From assembly GCA_038247245.1 (NCBI GenBank), contig JBBRVE010000059.1, forward strand, positions 1 through 19,574: a DNA stretch of 19,574 nt, in the 5' to 3' direction. The translations under genes and the position numbers were made by a program. A model generated the notes under the pieces. That model saw nothing but the letters and a program-made list of their open reading frames with translations. It made no database searches and had not been told where the DNA came from. The stretch comes from JAPWJZ01 sp038247245 (GTDB lineage: Bacteria; Pseudomonadota; Alphaproteobacteria; Micavibrionales; UBA2020). Shown here piece by piece: positions 6,538 through 14,092 of the stretch (within the stretch, counting starts at the first letter, position 1; each line of letters opens with the position of its first letter).

Positions 6538-7809
6538 ATGCTGCACGATACCTTCACCGAAAAGGCGAAATCAGGAATCAAAACCATCCCGGTGATGGTT
6601 CTGGGCGCGGGAGTCATGGGCGAGCGACACATCGCGTCGCTGATCGAGGTGTCCGCGAAGGTTTTGCAGCCCCGCTACGGCATCACGCTGGATATTTCGG
6701 CGGTCGACCGTGACGCGCAGAAACTGCAAAAACTGCCCGCGCAGGTGAAAAAGTTTTCCGATATTGATGCGGCGCTGAAAGATGCCTCGCCTCAGGTCGC
6801 GCTGATGGCGTTCAACGACGACCAGCATATCGACGCGTTCCGCACGCTGTTCAAAAACGCGCCTGATTTGAAAGCGGTGTTGAGCGAAAAGCCGCTGACC
6901 GCGCTGTTGTCGGAGGCGCAGGAGATTGAACCGGAATTGCGCGCCAGATACCTGAGCATGAACACGGTTATCAATTTCAGCCCGGTGTTCGACCGTTTGC
7001 AGGAATTGATGGTGTCGTTGGGCGATGTGAAACCCATCGGCTTCGATGCGATCTGGGGCAAGAACCGCACGGGCGATACGCGCCCCTCCATCGGTGTGCC
7101 ATCGGAATCCGTCCATGCGATGTCGGTTGTCAGCGATATGTTCGGGCAGGGCGCGCTGGCGCTGGAAAGCGGCACTGGGAAGAACGGGTATTTAAGCGTC
7201 AATGCGACGGATGTGATTTATGAACTGAATGCCGCGTTCCGCACGGCACAGGGGCTGCCGATGCGCTTTAACGCATCATATGTGTTCCCCGAACAGCACC
7301 GCCGCGTGACGGCATGGTATGAAGCCGCCGATAAATCGCTGCTGGCTGTCGAGCTGGATTTCGACGTGAAGCATGAAGGTAAAAACGCCGACCGCCTGCG
7401 CATCCACAAGATTGATGGGGGCACGGGCGCGCGCGTGACGCTGGTGGATGAATATCCGGCGGCCATCGTGAATGGTGCTGCGGATGCAGGGCTGAAGAAC
7501 GACCGGATTACGGCCTTTATCAGCCTCAGCCTGATTGATTACATGACACCGGCGGAAAAACGCGACCCCGCGCTGGGCCTGCGCCTCAGCAACCTTGACG
7601 CCGCGCTGCAGATACAGGGCGAAGTGGAGCAGATCAACCGCGACAATAGCCGGTTGAAAACGGTGGAGCAGGACGCCGACCCCAAATCACTCGCCCCGCC
7701 GAAATTCGGCGCGCTGGACACATTGCCCCCCGCCGAGATTCTGGCGCGCGTGAAGGCGTTGCGTCCTAAACCTGCCGCGCCCACTGTCAAAAAAGCGCCG
7801 CAGCCTTAA
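6538..7809 (+). CDS. Gfo/Idh/MocA-type NAD(P)-dependent oxidoreductase-like protein
   Basis: Start chosen at ATG 6538 (423 residues) because AAGAGGA lies 5 bases upstream; an in-frame ATG at 6505 would add an unlikely N-terminus. Residues 17-29 (IPVMVLGAGVMGERH) form the Rossmann strand with GxGxxG for NAD(P). SEKPLTALLSEA (near 117) contains the EKP motif of this family, where the Lys contacts the sugar. SVHAMSVVSDMFG (near 195) fits the position of the catalytic His/Asp segment. A beta-sheet domain follows, then a C-terminal extension rich in Pro, Lys and Ala (about the last 40 residues) that is unusual. Family members oxidise or rearrange sugars and cyclitols; no sugar genes are nearby, so the substrate is unknown. 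It converges with coaD, sharing TTAA. Confidence 0.8.
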   Translation: MLHDTFTEKAKSGIKTIPVMVLGAGVMGERHIASLIEVSAKVLQPRYGITLDISAVDRDAQKLQKLPAQVKKFSDIDAALKDASPQVALMAFNDDQHIDAFRTLFKNAPDLKAVLSEKPLTALLSEAQEIEPELRARYLSMNTVINFSPVFDRLQELMVSLGDVKPIGFDAIWGKNRTGDTRPSIGVPSESVHAMSVVSDMFGQGALALESGTGKNGYLSVNATDVIYELNAAFRTAQGLPMRFNASYVFPEQHRRVTAWYEAADKSLLAVELDFDVKHEGKNADRLRIHKIDGGTGARVTLVDEYPAAIVNGAADAGLKNDRITAFISLSLIDYMTPAEKRDPALGLRLSNLDAALQIQGEVEQINRDNSRLKTVEQDADPKSLAPPKFGALDTLPPAEILARVKALRPKPAAPTVKKAPQP

Positions 7810-8324
7810 TTCTTGAATTTCTTCTTCAGCGCGGACACGACGCTCGGCGTTGTGAAATGGCGGACGTTGCCGCCGAGGCGCGCGATTTCCTTCACGAAGC
7901 GCGACGAAATCAGCTGGTGCTTCGATTGCGCCATAAAAAACACGGTTTCGATCTGGTCGTTCAGGAACGAGTTCATGCCCGCCATCTGGAATTCGTATTC
8001 AAAGTCGGATACGGCGCGAAGCCCGCGCACGATCACGCGGCCGTTTTTCTTGACCACGAAATCCATCAGCAGTTCATTGAAGGACACAACCTCGAACGAT
8101 TTTCCCGCGATCTTCTTGTTGTTCGCAAGGTCGGTCTGGGCGAGCGCGATGCGTTCCTCCACCGAAAACAGCGGCCCCTTGCCCGGGTTCTCCGCAATCG
8201 CGATCACCAGATGGTCGATCACCTTCATCGCCCGCTCCACGATATCCAGATGCCCCAGCGTGATCGGGTCAAACGTGCCGGGGTAGATGCCGATGAGGGG
8301 AGGGGTGTTTTTGGGGATGGTCAT
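7806..8324 (-). CDS. coaD: Phosphopantetheine adenylyltransferase
   Basis: CoaD transfers AMP from ATP to 4'-phosphopantetheine, making dephospho-CoA, the fourth step of coenzyme A synthesis; it is a cytoplasmic nucleotidyltransferase. With ATG at 8324 the protein has 172 residues, close to the usual 160-170. Motifs are clear: IGIYPGTFDPITLGHLD (about 11-27) with the nucleotidyltransferase T/HxGH-type signature TLGH, RVIVRGLRAVSDFEYEFQMA in the middle, and SSRFVKEIARLGG with the ATP-contacting Ser/Arg. A TTG at 8348 would add eight residues and lacks a better ribosome site. It lies on the gyrA strand, as is common in Alphaproteobacteria, with one extra gene between. Its stop overlaps the convergent oxidoreductase. 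Confidence 0.95.
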   Translation of the reverse strand: MTIPKNTPPLIGIYPGTFDPITLGHLDIVERAMKVIDHLVIAIAENPGKGPLFSVEERIALAQTDLANNKKIAGKSFEVVSFNELLMDFVVKKNGRVIVRGLRAVSDFEYEFQMAGMNSFLNDQIETVFFMAQSKHQLISSRFVKEIARLGGNVRHFTTPSVVSALKKKFKN

Positions 8325-8383
8325 TGATTTTCCATGTGGTTTGTTCAAACCGTTTAAACATGAAGTATATATTTTATAAAATA

Positions 8384-8863
8384 TTAGTCATTTACAAAAT
8401 CGACAAGAAGATCCTTAAACTTTCGTTCAAGATAACGTAGCCGTTTTTTTGGCTCAATTGTGAGCGGGCCTTTGCGGCCCCAATCAATGGATTTTCCTTC
8501 GGCATTCACGCACCCGCAATGCGTTGTTACCCTAGCACCATCGGGACAGCCTCTTTCCACCCAATAGCCTGGCCAAAGTAAATAGGTAGAAAACCCTAGG
8601 GTACACATAAATACTATGGCGAGAAACCAAGACATAAGCGGACGGACTTTTATTGCCTTGTTATGAAGGTATGTATTCAAATACCTGTAGGCTAAAAGAC
8701 TTCCGAACAATACGGTAAAAAAGTAGACGCATGACCAAAGGTTATCTTGTAGCGGTGCAAAGCCGCCCCCACTCAAGTTAATGCATGCCTGCGCCGCGCG
8801 AGGAATACCAAGCAAGCTGACTAATATAAGAAGGGATAGCTTTCTTTTAATAGTGCAAGACAT
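8384..8863 (-). CDS. Hypothetical low-GC membrane protein (159 aa)
   Basis: ATG at 8863, TAG stop. Begins with a positively charged segment and hydrophobic core (MSCTIKRKLSLLILVSLLGI) ending PRAAQA, a plausible signal peptide. Two further membrane segments follow: about 42-60 (LWSCVYFFTVLFGSLLAYRY) and 78-98 (SWFLAIVFMCTLGFSTYLLW). The C-terminal 60 residues are soluble, with three cysteines (ERGCPDG ... THCGCVN) and a basic helix (KKRLRYLERKFKDLLVD). No family is recognised. GC content is in the low 40s per cent by eye, against about 60% in gyrA and coaD, and codons are AT-ending, so it looks like an acquired gene placed inside a normally conserved neighbourhood. No clear ribosome site precedes the ATG. 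Confidence 0.6.
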   Translation of the reverse strand: MSCTIKRKLSLLILVSLLGIPRAAQACINLSGGGFAPLQDNLWSCVYFFTVLFGSLLAYRYLNTYLHNKAIKVRPLMSWFLAIVFMCTLGFSTYLLWPGYWVERGCPDGARVTTHCGCVNAEGKSIDWGRKGPLTIEPKKRLRYLERKFKDLLVDFVND

Positions 8864-8877
8864 CCTAATACGGCTAT

Positions 8878-8898
8878 AAAATCCCCACCTCGGGGGGC
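8878..8898 (-). terminator. Possible terminator downstream of gyrA
   Basis: On the minus strand CCCC, loop GAGGT, GGGG is followed by ATTTTAT, 17 bases past the gyrA stop. The stem is short and the T-run imperfect, so this is weak. Confidence 0.4.
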
Positions 8899-8914
8899 AA
8901 AGACGATAACGGGA

Positions 8915-11635
8915 TTACTCCGCCACCACTTCCGCTTCCCCCACATCCTTGATGATCGCCGCCGACACGACTTCTTCGCCTTCGCCGTCTATGCGGAACA
9001 GGGTCACGCCCTGGCTCTGGCGGCCGACGAAGCGGACGTCCTCGACCGGCATGCGGATGATCTGGCCGCCATTGGTGACGAGCATGGCTTCGTCTGAATC
9101 ATGGACGTTGAAGGAGCCGACGATTTCGCCGTTCTTCTTGCCCAGTTTCATGTTCCAGATGCCCGAGCCGCCGCGGTTGGTGGCGCGGTATTCGTAAGTC
9201 GAGGTGCGCTTGCCGAAACCCTTGTTGGTGACGGCGAGCAGGAACTCCTCCAGCTTCGCGAGTTCGTTGAAACGCTCGTCGGTCAGCACGACGTTGCCGG
9301 ATGCAACTTCTTCGCCGTCCTCGCCGCCGGGGGCTTCGCCGGATTCATCCTCGATCTGGTTGCGTTCCTTCGATGCGCGGCGCAGATATGCGATGCGTTC
9401 GTCCGGCGTCGCCTCCACGCTGTGGATGATGGAGATGGAGACGACTTCGTCGCCCGTCATCAGCTTGATGCCGCGGATGCCGGTCGATGCGCGGCTCTTG
9501 AATACGCGCAAATCTGCCACCCCAAATCTTATCGCCTTGCCCTTGCGGGTGGAGAGCAGGATGTCGTTTTTATCGGTGCAGGTGCGAACGTCGATCAGGC
9601 TTTCGTCGCCCTCCAGCTTCATGGCGATCAGGCCGTTGGCGCGCACGTTCCTGAAATCGTCAAGGCTGTTACGGCGCACGGTGCCGTGCGAGGTCGCAAA
9701 GATCACATCCAGTTTATCCCAAGTCTCCTCGTCCTCCGGCAGCGGCATGACGACCGAGATTTTTTCGCCGGGTTCCAGCGGCAGCAGGTTGATGAAGGCC
9801 TTGCCCTTTGCCGTCGGCGTGCCGAGGGGCAGGCGATAGACCTTCATCTTATGCACGATGCCCTTGCTGGTGAAGAACAGGACGGGCGTATGGGTATTGG
9901 CGATGAACAGGTCGGTGACGAAATCTTCGTCCTTTGTCTGCATGCCGGTGCGGCCCTTGCCGCCGCGTTTTTGCGCGCGGTAGGTGGACAGGGGCACGCG
10001 CTTCACATAGCCCGCATGGCTGACGGTCACGACCATGTCTTCTTTCTGGATCAAATCCTCCAGGTCGGTTTCGTTTTCCAGCGCGATCAGTTCGGTGCGG
10101 CGGGGCGTTGCGAACTTTTCGCGGATTTCGACCAGCTCGTCGCGCAACAGCTGCATCAATTCGGTGCGGCTGCCCAGAATGCGCAGGCATTCGGCGATAT
10201 AGGCGCAGACTTCCTTCAGCTCGTCGCCGATCTTGTCGCGCTCCAGCGCCGTCAGGCGGTGCAGGCGCAGGTCGAGGATGGCGCGTGCCTGCACATCCGA
10301 CATCTGGTAGGTGTTGTCGTTCGCAATCGGGTACAGGGGGTCGTCAATCAACTGGATCAGCGGCGCAACAATCGCGGCAGCCCAAGGCTTCCTGGTCAGT
10401 TTTTCGCGCGCGTCGTTGGGGTCGCTGGCGGTGCGGATGATCGCGATGATTTCATCGATGTTCGCAACGGCAACCGCCAAACCGGCCAAGATATGGGCGC
10501 GATCGCGGGCTTTTTTCAGCTCGAATATCGTGCGTTTCGCGATCACTTCCTCGCGGAACTTGACGAAGGCCTCGATCATCATCTTGAGGTTCATCGTCAT
10601 CGGGCGGCCGTAATTCAGCGCCAGCATGTTGGCGGGGAAGCTGGTCTGCAGCTCGGTTTCCTTCTGCAGCTGCTTCAGCACCACTTCGGGCACCGCGTCC
10701 TTTTTCAGCTCGATCACCACGCGCACGCCGTCGCGGTCGGATTCGTCGCGCAGGTCGGAAATACCCTCGACCTTTTTCTCGCGCACGCATTCGGCCATTT
10801 TCTCGAGCAGCTTGGATTTATTCACCTGATAGGGGATTTCATGGACGATGATCGCGATACGGTCTTTCTTCATGTCCTCGAACGACGTTTTGGCGCGCAT
10901 CATCATCGAGCCGCGTCCGTTGTGGTACATGCCCATCACGCCGTTGCGGCCGATCAGCTGGCCGCCCGTGGGGAAATCGGGGCCGGGGATGATTTCGATC
11001 AACTCGTCAATCGTGATATTGGGGTTATCGACATAGGCCACGCAACCGTCGAGCACTTCGCCAAGGTTATGGGGCGGGATGTTTGTCGCCATGCCGACCG
11101 CGATGCCCGACGCGCCGTTCGCCAGCAGGTTGGGGAAGCGCGCGGGAAGCACCTTGGGCTCCAGCGTCGATTCATCGTAGTTGGGCTGGAATTCGACGGT
11201 TTCCTTGTCGATATCCTCCAGCATTGATTCAGCGGCCTTGTTCAGGCGCGCTTCGGTATAACGCATCGCCGCAGGCGGGTCGCCGTCCATCGAGCCAAAG
11301 TTACCTTGGCTGTCGACAAGCATCAGGCGCATCGAGAAGTCCTGCGCCATGCGCACCATCGCGTCGTAAATCGCGCTGTCGCCATGCGGGTGGTATTTAC
11401 CCATCACGTCACCGACGATGCGGGCGGATTTCTTGAAAGGCTTCGTCGAGTCATATCCGCCCTCGCGCATCGCGTACAAAATGCGGCGGTGGACGGGTTT
11501 CAACCCGTCGCGCACATCGGGCAGGGCGCGGCTCACGATCACGCTCATCGCGTAATCGAGATAGGATTTCTGCATCTCCTCTTCGATCGTAATGGGGGCG
11601 ATATCGGAGGTGCGGACGGTATTGTCGGTGGTCAC
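8915..11635 (-). CDS. gyrA: DNA gyrase subunit A
   Basis: 906 residues; with GyrB it forms the A2B2 gyrase that introduces negative supercoils by a double-strand break through a Tyr-DNA link. Seen: N-terminal IAPITIEEEMQKSYLDYAMS, winged-helix region with HPHGDSAIYD (82-91), and AAMRYTEARL with catalytic Y126. S87 and D91 match E. coli S83 and D87, the quinolone-sensitive state. The C-terminal DNA-wrapping domain has the GyrA box QKRGGKGR from residue 555, which marks gyrase and excludes ParC, and an acidic insertion (NQIEDESGEAPGGEDGEE) as in alphaproteobacterial GyrA. The start is GTG at 11635 with GAAAGG about 9 bases upstream. Slightly longer than the E. coli protein, mainly through that insertion. 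Confidence 0.98.
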   Translation of the reverse strand: MTTDNTVRTSDIAPITIEEEMQKSYLDYAMSVIVSRALPDVRDGLKPVHRRILYAMREGGYDSTKPFKKSARIVGDVMGKYHPHGDSAIYDAMVRMAQDFSMRLMLVDSQGNFGSMDGDPPAAMRYTEARLNKAAESMLEDIDKETVEFQPNYDESTLEPKVLPARFPNLLANGASGIAVGMATNIPPHNLGEVLDGCVAYVDNPNITIDELIEIIPGPDFPTGGQLIGRNGVMGMYHNGRGSMMMRAKTSFEDMKKDRIAIIVHEIPYQVNKSKLLEKMAECVREKKVEGISDLRDESDRDGVRVVIELKKDAVPEVVLKQLQKETELQTSFPANMLALNYGRPMTMNLKMMIEAFVKFREEVIAKRTIFELKKARDRAHILAGLAVAVANIDEIIAIIRTASDPNDAREKLTRKPWAAAIVAPLIQLIDDPLYPIANDNTYQMSDVQARAILDLRLHRLTALERDKIGDELKEVCAYIAECLRILGSRTELMQLLRDELVEIREKFATPRRTELIALENETDLEDLIQKEDMVVTVSHAGYVKRVPLSTYRAQKRGGKGRTGMQTKDEDFVTDLFIANTHTPVLFFTSKGIVHKMKVYRLPLGTPTAKGKAFINLLPLEPGEKISVVMPLPEDEETWDKLDVIFATSHGTVRRNSLDDFRNVRANGLIAMKLEGDESLIDVRTCTDKNDILLSTRKGKAIRFGVADLRVFKSRASTGIRGIKLMTGDEVVSISIIHSVEATPDERIAYLRRASKERNQIEDESGEAPGGEDGEEVASGNVVLTDERFNELAKLEEFLLAVTNKGFGKRTSTYEYRATNRGGSGIWNMKLGKKNGEIVGSFNVHDSDEAMLVTNGGQIIRMPVEDVRFVGRQSQGVTLFRIDGEGEEVVSAAIIKDVGEAEVVAE

Positions 11636-11781
11636 TTTTTACGGCCTTTCGGGGTATATTTTGATCGCGTTATTTTTACCATTTTTGAGGCGCGGGACAA
11701 AGGCATAAATACAGCCTATGGCTTTGCATAACTGTTTCGTATCTGCTTGATTAATCGGCGTTTTTACGACATGATTTTGAC

Positions 11782-12146
11782 ATGAAAACATTTATCATAC
11801 ATGCTGCCGTTCTGGCCTGTTTTTTCGGCCTTTTTTCCACTCCTGCCAAGGCGGAATCGGGGGGGGCTGCATCGCCGCACAGGAAAAGCCGGAAGCGTTT
11901 TTACAGTCGCAGCCCAGGACCTGCAGCGTCGATACCGACTGTGAAGGTTATTTTTATCGCGCGGACGGCTGCAAGCCCGCGATCATCCTGCCGCGCAATC
12001 ACTCCAGTCCAGCATTCCTGACCGCGCTTGAGGCCGGGCAGGTAAAAGTCCGTGAAGCATGTGTCGCCGACTGGGCCACGCGCGGGCCTTGCGCGCCAAC
12101 GCCTTTCAAGGCCGGTTGCGTGAACAACCTCTGCACGGGCGGTTAA
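11782..12146 (+). pseudogene. Cysteine-rich exported protein, frame broken at a G8 tract (possibly phase-variable)
   Basis: ATG at 11782 encodes a clean signal peptide (MKTFIIHAAVLACFFGLFST then PAKA, likely cleaved before ESGG). Right after it lies a run of eight G (11859-11866). Read straight through, the frame continues into Arg/Ser-rich sequence and stops at 12021. With one more G (or two fewer) the frame is open to TAA at 12144-12146 and encodes a sensible mature domain: SGGCIAAQEKPEAFLQ, then TCSVDTDCEGYFYRADGCKP, later REACVADWATRGPCAP and CVNNLCTGG. Eight cysteines in about 95 residues suggest a disulfide-rich periplasmic or secreted protein of about 120 residues. The corrected frame ends in TTAA shared with chrA, as in two other convergent pairs. 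No ribosome site is evident. Pseudogene, sequencing error and slipped-strand switch all fit. Confidence 0.65.
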
Positions 12147-13444
12147 GCGAGTTTCAGCGCAAGCCCCAGCGCGGTGCAAAGGCCGAGTGTGGGCAGGAGG
12201 CTCCATTTGAATTTGAACGTACAGAGTGCGGCGACAGCAGCAATTGCGATGGCCAACAAATCGGGCTGCGAAACTTTGTAAAGCGTGATGCCGGTTTGCT
12301 TGAACGCTTCGACCTGGGCGAATAAGGTATGCAGCGCAAACCAGACGGCGAGATTCAGGATTACACCTGTCACGGCGGCGGTGATGGCGGAAAGGGATGC
12401 GGCAAGCGCCTTGTTGTGCCGCGCTTGTTCAACGTATGGCGCGCCGAGGAAGATCCAGAGGAAACAGGGCGCGAAGGTGACCCATGCGGCGAGCGTCGCG
12501 CCCATCAGCCCGTATATGTGGCCATGCGGTTTGAAGGCGGCGAGGTAGCCGACATATTCGAGGACGAGGATCAGCGGCCCGGGCGTCGTTTCGGCAAGGC
12601 CGAGGCCGTTCAGCATGTCGGGCGGCGGGATCAATTCCATCTGCGCGACATAGGCAAGCGCGGCATATGCGCCGCCGAAGGTCACCACCGCCAGCTTGCT
12701 GAACGCCGTGCCGATCTGCGACAGGATATGGCTGCCGCCGTAAAAATGCAGGCACAGCATCACGGGCGTGAACCAGATTGCCAGCCAGTCGAACAGCGTG
12801 CCGAGCGGGCGGGCGTAGAGCGGGCTGGCGTGGTTCAGTTTTCCGTCCGTCATCATTTTATCAATGACGCTTTCTTTTTCGTTTCCGGTTTTCTCGGGCG
12901 TAGAGGCGGGCTTGAAGGCCGTGTTACGCCCCGCATAGCCAATCGCGCCCGCCGCCAGCACGATCAGCGGAAAGGGGATGCCGAGGAAGAAAATGCAGAT
13001 GAATGATAAAGCCGCAAGTTTATAGGCGGCGGGCGTGCGCAGGGCGCGCTTGCCGATGCGGAGCAATGCCTCGACCACGATCACCAGCACGGCGGGCTTT
13101 AATCCAAAGAACAGCGCGGCCACCAGCGGCGCGTTGTGGTATTGCGCGTAAGTCGCGGCAAGCGCGAGCATCACGAAAAATCCGGGCAGGAGGAACAGCA
13201 GCCCTGCGATGATACCGCCCCATGTCTTGTGCAGCAGCCAGCCGATATATGTCGCCAGCTGCATCGCCTCCGGCCCCGGCAGCAGCATGCAGTAATTCAG
13301 CGCATGCATGAAACGCTGCTCGCTGATCCAGTTTTTTTCCTCGACCAGAATTTTGTGCATAAGCGCGATCTGTCCCGCCGGCCCGCCGAAGCCGAGGCAG
13401 CCGATTTTCGCAAACGTCCGGACAAGGTCGCGCATGGGAATCAT
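12143..13444 (-). CDS. chrA: Chromate transporter, two-domain ChrA
   Basis: A membrane protein of the CHR family, which exports chromate using the proton gradient. It is the long form with two homologous halves: the first has CLGFGGPAGQIALMHKILVE and LLPGPEAMQLATYIGWLLH, the second VTFGGAYAALAYVAQ and TTPGPLILVLEYVGYLAAF. About ten hydrophobic segments are visible, with a charged cytoplasmic loop (KPASTPEKTGNEKESVIDKM) between the halves. Start placed at ATG 13444 (433 residues): a TATAAT at 13501-13496 on this strand would begin transcription downstream of the alternative ATG at 13510, whose extra residues are not ChrA-like. ATG 13435 is also possible, and none has a good ribosome site. Whether it truly moves chromate is untested; some CHR proteins have other roles. 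Confidence 0.9.
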   Translation of the reverse strand: MIPMRDLVRTFAKIGCLGFGGPAGQIALMHKILVEEKNWISEQRFMHALNYCMLLPGPEAMQLATYIGWLLHKTWGGIIAGLLFLLPGFFVMLALAATYAQYHNAPLVAALFFGLKPAVLVIVVEALLRIGKRALRTPAAYKLAALSFICIFFLGIPFPLIVLAAGAIGYAGRNTAFKPASTPEKTGNEKESVIDKMMTDGKLNHASPLYARPLGTLFDWLAIWFTPVMLCLHFYGGSHILSQIGTAFSKLAVVTFGGAYAALAYVAQMELIPPPDMLNGLGLAETTPGPLILVLEYVGYLAAFKPHGHIYGLMGATLAAWVTFAPCFLWIFLGAPYVEQARHNKALAASLSAITAAVTGVILNLAVWFALHTLFAQVEAFKQTGITLYKVSQPDLLAIAIAAVAALCTFKFKWSLLPTLGLCTALGLALKLA

Positions 13445-13495
13445 GCCCCGATTTTTAGCATGGATTTCCAAGGGCTTGGGAAGAATCGGCGCGGT

Positions 13496-13501
13496 ATTAT
13501 A
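13496..13501 (-). promoter_or_regulatory. Perfect -10 box for chrA
   Basis: TATAAT on the minus strand (13501-13496), about 50 bases before the preferred chrA ATG at 13444. No good -35 box is present at 16-18 bases, so it may need an activator or be fortuitous. Confidence 0.35.
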
Positions 13502-13566
13502 AAACCACATAGGGGAAACATGAGTATAATTAAACTATTGAAATATATTGGTATTTCCGGTTGTGA

Positions 13567-13595
13567 TTGACGACCCATCTTAGCCATGTAAGGAT
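13567..13595 (+). promoter_or_regulatory. Possible promoter of the RNA candidate
   Basis: TTGACG (13567-13572, 5/6 to the -35 box) and AAGGAT (13590-13595, weak -10 box) are 17 bases apart and would start transcription near 13602, where the purine-rich region begins. Confidence 0.35.
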
Positions 13596-13601
13596 TTAAT
13601 T

Positions 13602-14048
13602 ATGAGTTAACGAGTGGCGGCAACGAAAGGAAAGACGGAAGCGCCAGGAGACTGAAAAACAAACCTTAAACCCCCGAAAAATACCGAACCCGAACAATTC
13701 GCGGTGACGCGAAACGCTGCAACTTTGAACGAAAGGAACGACGACGAAACTGACTAAGCCGAAGCTGGCATTCAAACTGGAAGGAGGAATCTAGAAGTTA
13801 CCCGTGTTCTGAACGAAGAGATGATTAGTTTCAACAAGTGGCACGATACGTTTACCCGCAGCACGGAGGATTGCGGACAGGCTTTGAAGAAGAGGACCCC
13901 GGCGAGACACACGCAAAAACAGGATGGTTTACTTAAATAATTTAAGCAGGGCATCGCGCAACTGAACGAGAAAGGAGATATTTAGGATACGCGCGATGCC
14001 CGGTATTGATCACATCCACCCCCGCATGCTCAAATGCACGGGGGTTTT
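13602..14048 (+). ncRNA. Candidate structured, purine-rich noncoding RNA (about 445 nt), family unknown
   Basis: The plus strand is strikingly A- and G-rich and T-poor, with no reading frame. Several perfect hairpins are visible: TTCGCG-gtga-CGCGAA with a GNRA-type tetraloop (13698-13713), CTTAAA-taa-TTTAAG (13932-13946), and an 11-bp stem GGGCATCGCGC/GCGCGATGCCC (13949-13959 with 13991-14001) closing a 31-base purine loop. TGGCG/CGCCA (13615-13619 with 13642-13646) may be another. Fourteen GGA triplets fall between 13629 and 13987, many preceded by A, which recalls the CsrA-binding motifs of CsrB-type RNAs. AACGAAAGGAA occurs twice (13622, 13729). The stretch ends in an intrinsic terminator. 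It does not show the conserved cores of tmRNA, RNase P RNA or SRP RNA. The left boundary is uncertain. Confidence 0.5.
14018..14048 (+). terminator. Rho-independent terminator of the RNA candidate
   Basis: ACCCCCG (14018-14024) pairs with CGGGGGT (14039-14045), with CAT/ATG possible inside, and is followed by TTTT. It lies before the AsmA-like gene at 14093, so it could also act as an attenuator for that gene. Confidence 0.75.
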
Positions 14049-14092
14049 AAAGTTTTCCCCGCACACAAACCGTTCGCACAAGGTCATAGAAA

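Larger units (their letters stand above)
13511..14092. other. 580-base gene-free region between chrA and the AsmA-like gene
   Basis: No plausible protein on either strand. It holds the chrA promoter region at its left end, a candidate structured RNA (13602-14048) with promoter and terminator on the plus strand, and the short leader of the AsmA-like gene with AAGGTC as ribosome site. Confidence 0.6.

Noticed and set aside
8322..8348. TTG at 8348 as coaD start
   Set aside because: Adds eight residues before the usual CoaD start, with no better ribosome site than ATG 8324.
9101..11227. 708-codon open frame on the plus strand across gyrA
   Set aside because: Antisense shadow of gyrA with biased His/Gln/Val/Ala composition and no translation signals.
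13772..13954. 60-codon minus-strand frame inside the RNA candidate
   Set aside because: Cys/Ser/Leu-rich random-looking product with no ribosome site; the region is better explained by plus-strand RNA structure.
13602..14048. tmRNA, RNase P RNA or SRP RNA as identity of the RNA candidate
   Set aside because: No TTCGA-type T arm with CCA end, no tag reading frame, no RNase P GAGGAAAGTCC core, no SRP GGAAGG/GCAGCC core on either strand.
13602..14048. Retron or diversity-generating retroelement RNA
   Set aside because: No reverse transcriptase gene is present in the window.
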